Notes under the pieces: model-generated | What the model was told of the DNA's origin: nothing | What the model saw: only the letters and a program-made list of their open reading frames with translations | The model's database searches: none | Assembly (NCBI GenBank): GCA_036272055.1 | Contig: DATAZL010000022.1 | Coordinates: 9,573 to 73,572, forward strand | Reading direction: 5' to 3' | Source: DASZVB01 sp036272055 | Lineage (GTDB): Bacteria > Myxococcota_A > Polyangia > Polyangiales > Polyangiaceae | DNA length: 64,000 nt | Part shown: positions 36,123 through 44,921 of the stretch, piece by piece | Numbering within the stretch: position 1 is the stretch's first letter | Layout of the letters: each line of letters begins with the position of its first letter | Translations under genes and position numbers: made by a program

Positions 36123-37088
36123 ATGACGCTTCGCTTGTCTGTTTGTGCATTCGCTCTGTCACTCGCCGCCTTTCCTGCATGCGGAAGTGACTCGAACTCG
36201 GACGGCGACGGCGCCGGTGGTACCGCCGGCGCCAGCGGGTTCGGCGGTGGTAGTGGCGGCTCGATCGGCAGCGGCGGCAGTGCCACTGTCGGCAGCGGCG
36301 GCAGCACCACGGTCGGCAGCGGCGGCACGCCCGGTAGCGGCGGTACGCCGTTCGGCTCCGGCGGCACGGTCAACGGCTCCGGCGGCGTGATCGGCGGCTC
36401 TGGCAGCGGTGGCATGCCCGGTGGCGGAGCAGCGGGCGCGAGTGGCGCGGCAGGCGCTGGCGGCACTGCCGGTGCCGCGGGCGCAGCAGGCGCGGCGGGT
36501 GCAAGCGGCGCAGCAGGCAGCGCCGGCGCATCGACCGACGCGGGCACCGACGCCAGTGCGGACGCGAGCATCGACGCCAGCGACTCCGGCGCGGCCAATG
36601 ACGGCGGTGACGCCGCGGCGCCCGACGCCGCGGTCAACTGCAGCGGCGCCACGACGGTGGACGTGACCAAATCGGGGACCGTCACCGCGTCGAGCACGTC
36701 GCTCGGGCTGAACAATCGCTACGTCGCGAGCAAGGCCGTGGACGGCATGGCGACGACCGCGTGGTTCGGCGGCGACAACCGCGCCAACGCCACCTTCACA
36801 TGGACCGACGATGCCGACGACTGCATCACGCAGGTGAACACTACGAACACCGCCGCCGTGGCGAACCGGATGAACTGGGGTTACGAGTCCGTCGTCGTCG
36901 ACGTGCTCGCCACGGACGGGACGTCGGTGTTCACCAAGACGATCTCGATGACCGGCTCACCCGATCCGAACCTCGTGGTCGACACCGGTGGCGTGGTGGG
37001 GCGGCGCGTGCGCCTCGCGTTCACCGGCCTCGAGCAGAATCACACCACCGGCGGCATCGCCGAGCTGAACGTCAAGGCGAAGCGCTGA
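36123..37088 (+). CDS. Lipoprotein with Gly-rich linker and C-terminal discoidin-like domain
   Basis: 321 residues. The lipoprotein signal ends AAFPAC. A linker of about 140 residues with GSGG and AAGA repeats and Asp/Ala-rich sequence follows (about 25-170). A C-terminal beta-sandwich (about 180-321) resembles an F5/8 type C (discoidin) fold: VTASSTSLGLNNRYVASKAVDG, TTAWFGGDNR, ATFTWTDDADD, VGRRVRLAFTGLEQNHTTGG, IAELNVKAKR. It probably binds carbohydrate at the cell surface. Its end overlaps the convergent matrixin gene by 17 bp. Confidence 0.8.
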   Translation: MTLRLSVCAFALSLAAFPACGSDSNSDGDGAGGTAGASGFGGGSGGSIGSGGSATVGSGGSTTVGSGGTPGSGGTPFGSGGTVNGSGGVIGGSGSGGMPGGGAAGASGAAGAGGTAGAAGAAGAAGASGAAGSAGASTDAGTDASADASIDASDSGAANDGGDAAAPDAAVNCSGATTVDVTKSGTVTASSTSLGLNNRYVASKAVDGMATTAWFGGDNRANATFTWTDDADDCITQVNTTNTAAVANRMNWGYESVVVDVLATDGTSVFTKTISMTGSPDPNLVVDTGGVVGRRVRLAFTGLEQNHTTGGIAELNVKAKR

Positions 37089-37995
37089 GACGTGCGCGAG
37101 CCCGGCGTCGCCGATAGCGCGCGACGCCGAGGCCCGCGAGGACGACGAGGCCGCCACTCACCGGGGCGCCGGCTCCGTCGCGGAGCGAGAACGAACAGCC
37201 GCTGACGGACGCCGTTCCGTCGTCCGCTCCGCCGCCGCAGTAGAGCGAGAAGCCGTGGGCGGGGCTCGGCTCGGTGCACTTCGCCGCGTCGCGGCCCGGC
37301 GGGTAGATCGCGCAGATACCGCCCTCGTCGTCGGGGTCGAGCGAGCGGTAATTCAGGTCGCCGGCAGAGTACTGCGCGTACATCGTGGCCTGCTTCACCT
37401 GGGAGTGGCCCATCCCGAGGAAGTGCCCCGCCTCGTGGGTGACGATCGAGGCGAGATCCTTGTTCACCTCGGAGCTGACGCTCGTGGTGGTGAGAACGTT
37501 GTTGTACGAGTTGATCTCGACGTCGGCGTCGAGGAGCGCGCCGGTCGACTTTTCGAAGATGGTGCTCGTCAACGCGAGCGTCGAGTTCTGCCCCTCGTAC
37601 GGCCAGTCCTGGTCGCGGAAGATCCACACGTTGGCGTTCGGTTTCGTGGAGTTGAACTCGGGCTCGTTGCAGATGATACCGCCGAAGGGCGCGCCGAGAT
37701 CCCACATGTCGAAGGACGGGTGCGTGCCGTTGCCACAGTCGGCGTGCATCCATTGCTCGAAGGCGCCCTGGATGATCGAGTCGGCCACCTGAAAGCTGAT
37801 GTGCCGGAGCGGCGAGCCGCCCCTCTGCACGCCGAACGACAGGCAGCGGCTGTCCCAGTGGAGGTATGCACCGTCCACGACGCAGCCGTTCTCTTGTTTG
37901 CACGTCTCGTGCTTCGGATCGCAGGTCGTGGCGCGACAGAACGCCAGGGAATCGCGGGCGACGAGGCACGACAGCGCGCCCGCGAGCGCCGCCAT
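37072..37995 (-). CDS. Matrixin-type zinc metalloprotease with MYXO-CTERM-like tail
   Basis: 307 residues from ATG 37995 (GAAAGG upstream); a TTG at 38019 adds eight residues. The signal peptide spans about residues 1-19. The zinc-binding motif is complete: THEAGHFLGMGHS (HExxHxxGxxH) with a downstream Met in ATMYAQYSAG as the Met-turn. The N-terminal part has Cys pairs (FCRATTCDPKHETC). The C-terminus has SGCSFSLRDG, a hydrophobic helix (SGGLVVLAGLGVARY) and an Arg cluster, matching the MYXO-CTERM sorting signal of secreted myxobacterial proteins. Downstream partner of the Tat-type protein gene. Confidence 0.9.
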   Translation of the reverse strand: MAALAGALSCLVARDSLAFCRATTCDPKHETCKQENGCVVDGAYLHWDSRCLSFGVQRGGSPLRHISFQVADSIIQGAFEQWMHADCGNGTHPSFDMWDLGAPFGGIICNEPEFNSTKPNANVWIFRDQDWPYEGQNSTLALTSTIFEKSTGALLDADVEINSYNNVLTTTSVSSEVNKDLASIVTHEAGHFLGMGHSQVKQATMYAQYSAGDLNYRSLDPDDEGGICAIYPPGRDAAKCTEPSPAHGFSLYCGGGADDGTASVSGCSFSLRDGAGAPVSGGLVVLAGLGVARYRRRRARARLSASP

Positions 37996-38005
37996 CGCGA
38001 ACCTT

Positions 38006-38590
38006 TCAGCGGCTGCCAACGTCGACTTCTCGCGCGATGAGCTCGGCTGCCTCGGGCGTGGTGCGGCCGTCGAGACGGCGCATTGCCGCGTCGGGCAAAT
38101 CGGGGATCGCCACCGACGTGAAGCCGGCGTGGAGGCGGTGCACGCCGCGCGCGTCGGGAATTAGCGGATAGTGCCCCTGCGCCATCGCGGTGACGACGTA
38201 GAGGTTCGGGGCCGCATCGTGAACGAACACCGTCGCCCGTTCGTTCAGAGCAACCACGGCTTCACCGTGGAACGTTTGCCCGATGTCGCCCACCGAACCG
38301 CCGAGTGTACGGATGGTGATCTCCGGCGCGGGCGCACCGCGGCCGTCGAGCGCCTCCTCCACCCGGAAGAGACTGTACGTCACGATGGCGCGACGCTTAC
38401 CGATCTCCTCCCAGTTTGCATACGAGTCGATCGCCGTGCCCACCAGCACGTGACGGCTCTCGTAAAGGAGCTCTCCGAGCGACAGTGCACGGGCGACGCT
38501 GGCTTCCGCACCCCGCGAAAGCAGCGTCTCGCCCACGACACTCGCGCTCGCGAGGAGAAACTCCCGACGCCCACGATGGATGACGTTCAT
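38006..38590 (-). CDS. Hypothetical secreted protein with Tat-like signal, paired with the matrixin
   Basis: 194 residues. The N-terminus HRGRREFLLASASVVGETLL has the twin-arginine-like R-R-x-F-L-L pattern, suggesting Tat export. The mature part is beta-rich (LLYESRHVLVGTAIDSYANW, AIVTYSLFRVEEALDG, EITIRTLGGSVGDIGQTFHGEAVVAL). This resembles small proteins that often precede matrixin genes in myxobacteria. The matrixin start lies 10 nt downstream. The role could be folding, inhibition or delivery of the protease; that is inference. The ATG at 38590 was chosen because the preceding residues do not form a signal. Confidence 0.75.
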   Translation of the reverse strand: MNVIHRGRREFLLASASVVGETLLSRGAEASVARALSLGELLYESRHVLVGTAIDSYANWEEIGKRRAIVTYSLFRVEEALDGRGAPAPEITIRTLGGSVGDIGQTFHGEAVVALNERATVFVHDAAPNLYVVTAMAQGHYPLIPDARGVHRLHAGFTSVAIPDLPDAAMRRLDGRTTPEAAELIAREVDVGSR

Positions 38591-38747
38591 CCCTTGTTCC
38601 TCACGACCCATGGATTCGTCAGCCTAGCCCATTCCCCGCGCCTCCGCCTCTTTCAACCTCGCTCGCACTCACTCGACGGCGGCCTCGATTCCTATACTCT
38701 TCGCGTCAACCCGGGCCTCGAAATGGGCCCGCGAGAGAGGTGACGCG

Positions 38748-40379
38748 ATGCTTCCTGGCTTGATGATGGACTACCCGCTCACGATGACCCATTTCCTGTT
38801 GCGCGCGAGGACGTTCTTCGCTGCGCGGGAGGTCGTGAGCCGGCCGCCGAACGGCACACTCCATCGTTATGCGTACGCCGATTACTACGTTCGCACCGAG
38901 AAGCTCGCGAAGGCGCTCCTCCGGCTAGGCGTACAGCCGGGTGACCGCGTCGCGACACTGGCGTGGAATGGCTATCGGCACCTCGAGGCGTACTACGCGG
39001 TCCCCGGGATCGGCGCAGTCCTCCACACGCTGAACCTGCGTCTCCATCACGACGAGCTCTCGTACATCGCGCGGCACGCCGGGGACTCGGTGATCCTCGT
39101 CGATCGGTCGCTCCTGCCGCTCCTGTCACGCTTCCGCGCGGAGCTACCCGCGCTGAAGCACGTCGTCGTGATGCCCGACGACGGCGCCGTCGACAGCGGT
39201 GATCTCGACTACGAGACGCTGCTAGACGCGGAGTCTCCCGGGTTCGACTGGCCGGTGCTCGACGAGCGGGCGGGCGCGCTCATGTGTTACACGTCCGGCA
39301 CGACGGGCGCGCCGAAGGGCGTCCTCTACTCGCACCGGTCGACGGTGCTGCACACCATGATGCTGTGCATGGTCGACACCAAGGGCATCTGCGAATCGGA
39401 CACGGTGATGCCCGTGGTCCCGATGTTCCACGCGAACGCCTGGGGCATGGCGCACGCCGCCGTCGGGGTGGGCGCGAAGCTGGTGTTCCCGGGTCCGGAT
39501 CTGTCGCCGCTCGCCGTCGTGAACCTGATGGCCGCCGAGCGGGTCACGTTCGCCGCGGCCGTCCCGACCGTGTGGCTAGGTGTGTTGTCGCTTCTCGACG
39601 AGAACCCCGGGCGCTGGGATCTGTCCGCGCTCCGTATGGTCTCCGTCGGTGGCGCCGCCGCGCCGCCCGCGATGATCGACGGCTTCGAGTCACGACACGG
39701 CATTCACATCCGTCACACCTGGGGCATGACCGAGACGAACCCGCTCGCGACGGTATCGCGGCTACGGCACGATCTGCCGGCGAGCGGGCCCGAGGCGATC
39801 GCGCGCCGTGCGACACAGGGCTTCGCGGTGCCGTTCGTCGAGCAGCGCCACGTCGACGACACCGGAACGGTGCTGCCCTGGGACGGAACTCAGATGGGCG
39901 AGCTCCAGGTGCGCGGACCGTGGGTCGCGAGCTCGTACTACGAGAGCCCCGAGGGCGCCGACAAGTTCACCGAAGACGGCTGGTTCCGGACCGGAGACGT
40001 CGTCACCATCGACCCACACGGGTACGTCTCCATCACCGATCGCGCCAAGGACGTCATCAAGAGCGGCGGCGAGTGGATCAGCACACAGGCGCTCGAGAAC
40101 GCGCTCATGGCGCACCCGAGCGTGCTCGAGGCGGCCGTCTTCGCGGCGGAGCACGAGAAGTGGGGCGAGCGACCCGTCGCGGCCGTCGTGCTCAAGGAAG
40201 GCAAGGCCGCGACGAAGGCCGAGCTCGCCGCACACCTCGAAGGCAGGTTCGCCAAGTGGTGGCTTCCCGATGACTACCTCTTCATCGAGCAGATCCCGCG
40301 GACCTCGACCGGCAAGTTCAAGAAGCTCGATCTCAGGGCGCGGTACGGCAAGCACCTCCTCGCTCCGACTCCGGCATGA
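38748..40379 (+). CDS. Fatty-acyl-CoA synthetase (AMP-forming)
   Basis: 543 residues. P-loop MCYTSGTTGAPKGVLYSHRS, adenylate motif HTWGMTETNPLA, hinge region WFRTGDVVTIDPHGYVSITDR, and catalytic lysine near RTSTGKFKKLDL. It resembles medium/long-chain fatty acid:CoA ligases of the FadD/AlkK group, about 540 residues long. First gene of a same-strand series with an RND transporter, a thioesterase and a membrane protein, suggesting synthesis and export or remodelling of an acyl lipid. The gap to the transporter is 78 bp. Confidence 0.9.
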   Translation: MLPGLMMDYPLTMTHFLLRARTFFAAREVVSRPPNGTLHRYAYADYYVRTEKLAKALLRLGVQPGDRVATLAWNGYRHLEAYYAVPGIGAVLHTLNLRLHHDELSYIARHAGDSVILVDRSLLPLLSRFRAELPALKHVVVMPDDGAVDSGDLDYETLLDAESPGFDWPVLDERAGALMCYTSGTTGAPKGVLYSHRSTVLHTMMLCMVDTKGICESDTVMPVVPMFHANAWGMAHAAVGVGAKLVFPGPDLSPLAVVNLMAAERVTFAAAVPTVWLGVLSLLDENPGRWDLSALRMVSVGGAAAPPAMIDGFESRHGIHIRHTWGMTETNPLATVSRLRHDLPASGPEAIARRATQGFAVPFVEQRHVDDTGTVLPWDGTQMGELQVRGPWVASSYYESPEGADKFTEDGWFRTGDVVTIDPHGYVSITDRAKDVIKSGGEWISTQALENALMAHPSVLEAAVFAAEHEKWGERPVAAVVLKEGKAATKAELAAHLEGRFAKWWLPDDYLFIEQIPRTSTGKFKKLDLRARYGKHLLAPTPA

Positions 40380-40457
40380 TTCCCCGGTAATTCCGGGCTC
40401 CGGGGCCGCTATGGGGTGCCCGTCGGTGGGGCGTTCAGCTATACGCGGGGGGCGCCG

Positions 40458-42959
40458 ATGACGTCACTCGAGCCGTGGGTGAAGACGATGCTGACGCGCC
40501 TTGCCGGCGCGCAGGCACGCTACCCGCTCCGGCTCATCGCGCTGTCGCTCGCGCTCACCGCCGCGGGCGCGTTCCTCGCGATGCACCTCGAGCTCCGCCC
40601 TCAGCTCTCGCAGCTCCTGCCCGAGGGCCAGCCGAGCGTCCGGGAGCTCGAGCGCCTGCGGAGCCGTACGTCCGGCGTGTCGAACCTGTTCATCGTCGTC
40701 GAAGGCGGCGACGTCGCCGCGCGACGGAAGCTCGGGGACGACGTGCTCGCCGACCTGCGCGCGCTCGGCCCACGCTGGGTCGGCAGCGCGGAGGACGGCG
40801 TACAGGCGGCGCGTGCCTTTCTACGTCCGCGTGCGATGCTCTTTCTCTCAGAGCCCGATCTGGAGAAGCTCAAGGACGATCTCGACGAGCGGTTCGGCAG
40901 GGCCGTCTCGCACGAGCTCGACATGGACCTCGAGGACGAGGACGACAAACCCCTGCCCTTCGACTCGAAGTCCATCGAAGACAAGCTCGGCCCCGGCGTC
41001 GCAGAGCTCGATCGCTTCCCCGACGGCTATTTCGAGAATCCGGAGCGCACCGCGCTGGTCGTCGCGCTGCGTTCGCCCGTCGAGGGCGGCGATCCCGACA
41101 ACAGCAGCGTGCTCATCGACCGCGTGAAGACCATCGTCGAGCGTCACCGTCAGGCGCTCGGGCTCACCGCGCTGCGCGTCGGCTACGCCGGAGACGTCGT
41201 GACCGGGCTCTTCGAGTACGGCGCCGTCGAGCGGGATCTCTCGCGCGTCGGCATCGTCGGGGTCCTGTCGATCCTCGCGATCATCCTGGTGTACTTCCGG
41301 CGGCTCCGGGTGCTCTTCCTGCTCGGCGCGGTCGTGCTCTCGGGTAGCGCGTGGACCTTCGGCGTGACGAAGCTCGTCATCGGGCACCTGAACATCGCGA
41401 CCGGTTTCTTCTTCAGCGTCGTCGCCGGGAACGGCATCAACTCGGGCATCATCTATCTGTCGCGCTACCTGGAAGAGCGCCACAGGGGTACCGAGCCGAA
41501 GGACGCGCTCGCCGTCGCACATTCACAGACCTGGACCGCGACTCTCTCGGCGGCCCTTGCCGCGGCGGCAGCGTACGGCTCGCTCGCGTTCACGAACTTC
41601 CGCGGCTTCAAGCACCTGGCCCTGGTCGGCTCGTCGGGAATGCTCCTCTACTGGATCGCGGCCTACGGCGTCCTGCCGGCGTTCCTCGTCGCGTCGGAGC
41701 GCATCTGGCCGATGTCGCGGAAGCGCACGAACGCGACGGCGCGCTTCGACGCACCCTTCGTCTTCCTGGTGCGACACGCGCCGAGACAGCTCACCGTCAT
41801 CGGGCTCGCGCTCGCGGCGTTCGGCGCGGTAGCCATCGTGCGCTACGTCCAGAGCGATCCGCTCGAGTACGACCTGAAGCGCATCGGCAACGACGTCCCT
41901 GAGAGCAAGGATCAGTACCGTCTCTCGGCCCTCGCCGCCGGCGTCGTCGGGACGAAGACCGAGAGCGCCATGGCCGTGCTCTGCGACAGGCTCGCTCAGG
42001 TGCTGCCGCTCAAGCACGCGCTCGAGGCGAAGCGCGATTCGGTGCCGCACGCCGATCGCCCCTTCGAGACCGTGTACACGCTCCAGGACTTCGTCCCCGA
42101 AGGGCAGGTCGAGAAGCTCCCCATAGCGCTCCAGGTGAAGAAGCGCGTGCTCCGCGCGCGCGCACGGAACGGCATCTCCGACAAGGACTTCGCGGACATC
42201 GCGCCGCTGCTCCCGCCGGACGACGTGAAACCGTTCGGCATCGGTGACCTCCCCGAGGCGCTCGCCCGTCCCTTCTCCGAGCGCGACGGCACGCGCGGCA
42301 AGCTCCTCTTCATCGAGCCCACCAGCGGCAAGAGCGACTCCGACGCGCGCTACTTGATCCGCTTCGCCGACGCTTTCCGGAGCACGCGGCTTCCCAATGG
42401 GGACGTCATCGGCGGCTCGGGACGCGCCGTCGTGTTCGCCGATCTGATCCGGGCCGTCGTCGTCGACATGCCGCGCGCGCTCCTCATCTCGTTCCTGGCG
42501 ACGAGCGTCGTGCTCCTCGCGTTCCGGCGGGACTTCCACTCGCTCCGCGTGCTCCTAGCGTGGGGCGTCGGGCTCGCGTGGCTCGGCGGGCTCATGCAGC
42601 TCCTCGGGCTCCGTCTCAATTTCTTGAACTTCGTCGCGGTGCCGGTCACCTTCGGCATCGGGGTCGACTACGCGGTGAACTTCGTCGAGCGCCACGCCGA
42701 GAACCACGACGTGCTCGGCACGCTGCGAAGCACCGGCGGAGCCGTCATCCTGTCGAGCCTGACGACGACCCTCGGATATCTCGCGCTCCTCGGTTCGATG
42801 AACCGCGCCGTCGCGAGCCTCGGACAGCTCGCCGTCCTCGGCGAGGTCTGCTGCCTCTCTGCCGCCCTTCTCGTGCTGCCCGCCGTGCTCCTCGTGAGGG
42901 AGCGTCCACCGGCAGGGCCGAGCGCGCGAAGCGGCGTCGCGCCGTCGCCCGGAGAATGA
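40458..42959 (+). CDS. RND/MMPL-family lipid transporter
   Basis: 833 residues with two repeats of a large periplasmic loop plus six transmembrane helices. First half: AHRAVAR-type opening region replaced by LRLIALSLALTAAGAFLAM, then VGIVGVLSILAIILVYFRR and GFFFSVVAGNGINSGIIYLS. Second half: LLISFLATSVVLLAFRR, FVAVPVTFGIGVDYAVNFVE. The MMPL-type GxGxDY-like site is in TFGIGVDYAVNF. Relatives move hopanoids (HpnN) or mycobacterial lipids. ATG at 40458. Its TGA overlaps the thioesterase ATG. Cargo is unknown, but the neighbouring ligase and thioesterase point to an acyl lipid. Confidence 0.9.
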   Translation: MTSLEPWVKTMLTRLAGAQARYPLRLIALSLALTAAGAFLAMHLELRPQLSQLLPEGQPSVRELERLRSRTSGVSNLFIVVEGGDVAARRKLGDDVLADLRALGPRWVGSAEDGVQAARAFLRPRAMLFLSEPDLEKLKDDLDERFGRAVSHELDMDLEDEDDKPLPFDSKSIEDKLGPGVAELDRFPDGYFENPERTALVVALRSPVEGGDPDNSSVLIDRVKTIVERHRQALGLTALRVGYAGDVVTGLFEYGAVERDLSRVGIVGVLSILAIILVYFRRLRVLFLLGAVVLSGSAWTFGVTKLVIGHLNIATGFFFSVVAGNGINSGIIYLSRYLEERHRGTEPKDALAVAHSQTWTATLSAALAAAAAYGSLAFTNFRGFKHLALVGSSGMLLYWIAAYGVLPAFLVASERIWPMSRKRTNATARFDAPFVFLVRHAPRQLTVIGLALAAFGAVAIVRYVQSDPLEYDLKRIGNDVPESKDQYRLSALAAGVVGTKTESAMAVLCDRLAQVLPLKHALEAKRDSVPHADRPFETVYTLQDFVPEGQVEKLPIALQVKKRVLRARARNGISDKDFADIAPLLPPDDVKPFGIGDLPEALARPFSERDGTRGKLLFIEPTSGKSDSDARYLIRFADAFRSTRLPNGDVIGGSGRAVVFADLIRAVVVDMPRALLISFLATSVVLLAFRRDFHSLRVLLAWGVGLAWLGGLMQLLGLRLNFLNFVAVPVTFGIGVDYAVNFVERHAENHDVLGTLRSTGGAVILSSLTTTLGYLALLGSMNRAVASLGQLAVLGEVCCLSAALLVLPAVLLVRERPPAGPSARSGVAPSPGE

Positions 42960-43750
42960 TGGAAGACCGCATCGAACGCATTCGCATCACCACGCGTGGG
43001 TACGAGGTGTCCCCGCGGGGATTCATCGCGCCCGCCCAGTTCCTCCGGTACGTCGAGCACATCCGGTGGCGCACCATCGCGCACTCCGACAAGATCCCGG
43101 CGCGGGAGTTCATGCGCATCGGGGTCATCCGCGCACAGAAGCTCGACGTCTTCGAGGACGTGAGCTTCGACGTCGAGCTGGAGATCACGATGTGGCTCTC
43201 GCGCATCGGAAAGACGAGCCTCGATTTCTCCCACGAGGTGCTCCGCGTCTCGGACGGCGCGCTCATCGCGCGAAGCTCCGCGACGGTCGTCACCCTCGAC
43301 TCGAACCGGCGGCCCGCGGCGATCGAACCGTCGGCTCAGAACTACGTCCTCGCGCGTCCGGGCACCGTCATCGAGCGACTCGACGGAGCGGCGCCCGCGG
43401 GAGCCTTCGAGCACCCCATCGTCGTCCGTCCGAGCGACGAGGACATGCAGGGCCACGTCAACCACGCCCGCTACGCCGATTTCGTCGAGGACACGCGCCT
43501 CTTGTGTGCGCGCGCCGGCGGCTACGGCGCAAGCTCCGGTGACTTCGAGGTACCCGCCCGCTCGCTCACCCTTTCTTACGACGAAGAAGCGCGCGTCGGG
43601 GACCCGTTTCGCGCGTACACCTATCCGTCGACCGCCGCACCGGGCACCATCGACTTCCTGCTCGTCAAGGGTGACGGGCGCATCACGACCCGCGCGCGCG
43701 TCGGGCTTTTCCCCATCGTGCGACCGGACGGCGAAGGCGACCCACGATGA
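42956..43750 (+). CDS. Acyl-ACP/acyl-CoA thioesterase (double hotdog)
   Basis: 264 residues. N-terminal hotdog half: TTRGYEVSPRGFIAPAQFLRYVEHIRWRT (in part RGYEVSPRGFIAPAQFLRY), then VFEDVSFDVELEITMWLSRIG. C-terminal half: VRPSDEDMQGHVNHARYADFVE, the 4-hydroxybenzoyl-CoA-thioesterase-like N-H-x-x-Y-x-x-x-x-E/D pattern. Two tandem hotdogs are typical of acyl-ACP thioesterases. ATG at 42956 overlaps the transporter stop, and a second ATG follows at once. It likely releases or trims acyl chains for the pathway of this operon. Confidence 0.85.
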   Translation: MMEDRIERIRITTRGYEVSPRGFIAPAQFLRYVEHIRWRTIAHSDKIPAREFMRIGVIRAQKLDVFEDVSFDVELEITMWLSRIGKTSLDFSHEVLRVSDGALIARSSATVVTLDSNRRPAAIEPSAQNYVLARPGTVIERLDGAAPAGAFEHPIVVRPSDEDMQGHVNHARYADFVEDTRLLCARAGGYGASSGDFEVPARSLTLSYDEEARVGDPFRAYTYPSTAAPGTIDFLLVKGDGRITTRARVGLFPIVRPDGEGDPR

Positions 43751-44670
43751 CGAAGCTCGTGCCGATGGGAGTCGGCGACATCCTCGACACCGCGTTCCGG
43801 CTCTTCCGGAAGCGCTTTCTCACGTTCATCGGGATCGCGACCGTCGTGTGCGTCCCGTCGTCCATCGTCGCTGCGGTCCTCATGGGCGCGATGCGGGCGT
43901 TTGCGCCATTGCAACAGCCGGACGACGACGACGGCCTGCTCAACGTCGTCCTGTCGTCTCCGCTCTCGCCGCGATCCTTCGTGCGCGCGTTCACGGCGTT
44001 CCAGAGCCTCCCCCAGATTCCGAACCTGCAGAACCTCGGGGGCTCGCTCCTCGCGCTCGCCGCGTCGGTGATGATGATCGTCCTCGCCGGGTTCTTCGTC
44101 TTCAGCGTCGCGTATCCGCTCTGCACCGGCGCCCTCGTCGTGAACATCTCCACGAGCTACCTCGGAGAAAACATCGGTGCGGGAGAGTCGTACCTGCGCG
44201 CGTTCAAGAAGCTGTGGCGTCTGCTCATGGCGCAAGCCTGGACGACGATCCTCGTGATGCTCGGTTTCGTGCTGTGCATCATTCCGGGGCTGATCCTCTC
44301 GCTACAGCTCGTCGTCGTGCCACAGGTCGTCCTGCTGGAGGATCTGAAGGCGTGGCCCGCAATCAAGCGCTCGCGCACGCTGATGGCCGACTACCTCGGC
44401 AAGGTCGCCATGCTGACGTCGGTGGTGTGGCTTCTAGGGCTCGTGATCGGCGCCGCGATCACCGCCGCCATCCACGTCGTACCGTGGCCCTACCCCATCA
44501 TCGGGGATTTCCTCTCGTACTTCCTGCTCCAGGTCCTGATGATGCCGCTGTCGATCGCGACGACCGTGCTCTTCTATTACGACCTGAGAATCCGCAAAGA
44601 GGCCTTCGATCTGCAACATCTGGCAAGCAGCATGGTCGAATTCAGAGGCGCGCCTCCGCCGCCGGTCTAG
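43747..44670 (+). CDS. Integral membrane protein, operon partner of the lipid transporter
   Basis: 307 residues with about six transmembrane helices: FLTFIGIATVVCVPSSIVAAV, ASVMMIVLAGFFVFSVAYPLC, TTILVMLGFVLCIIPGLILSL, VVWLLGLVIGAAITAAI and others. The pattern resembles the glycerophosphoryl-diester-phosphodiesterase membrane-domain family, whose members have no known catalysis. ATGA overlap with the thioesterase gene makes co-expression very likely. The cytoplasmic stretch LEDLKAWPAIKRSRTLM is conserved-looking. Function unknown. Confidence 0.8.
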   Translation: MTKLVPMGVGDILDTAFRLFRKRFLTFIGIATVVCVPSSIVAAVLMGAMRAFAPLQQPDDDDGLLNVVLSSPLSPRSFVRAFTAFQSLPQIPNLQNLGGSLLALAASVMMIVLAGFFVFSVAYPLCTGALVVNISTSYLGENIGAGESYLRAFKKLWRLLMAQAWTTILVMLGFVLCIIPGLILSLQLVVVPQVVLLEDLKAWPAIKRSRTLMADYLGKVAMLTSVVWLLGLVIGAAITAAIHVVPWPYPIIGDFLSYFLLQVLMMPLSIATTVLFYYDLRIRKEAFDLQHLASSMVEFRGAPPPPV

Positions 44671-44921
44671 CGGCGGTCGTCCGCGGTGCGCTCCCCGCAG
44701 CTCGACGTTCTGCGGCTTCGACGTGCCAGTGACGTCAGGCCGTTGGGGCCTTTGACGAGAAGCTCCATGCGGCCATTTTCTGGACATGGAGCGCGAGCCG
44801 TGGTGATCGTCACGGCCTCCCTCGACAGGAGAATCCAGAAGGCCCGGGGTTGGCGCCCTGGGCCGGGCGTGCGGCGGTATTTACGCGGCTTTTTCGGGCC
44901 TCACAGCGAAACGCAGGCGCC
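44671..44921. other. Intergenic junction between the lipid operon and the low-GC island
   Basis: 251 bp between convergent genes. GC-rich with several short complementary stretches (for example GGCCTTTGACG near 44747 and GGCGCCCTGGGCC near 44852), but no hairpin followed by a T-run. No gene supported. This is the left edge of the compositional island. Confidence 0.3.
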
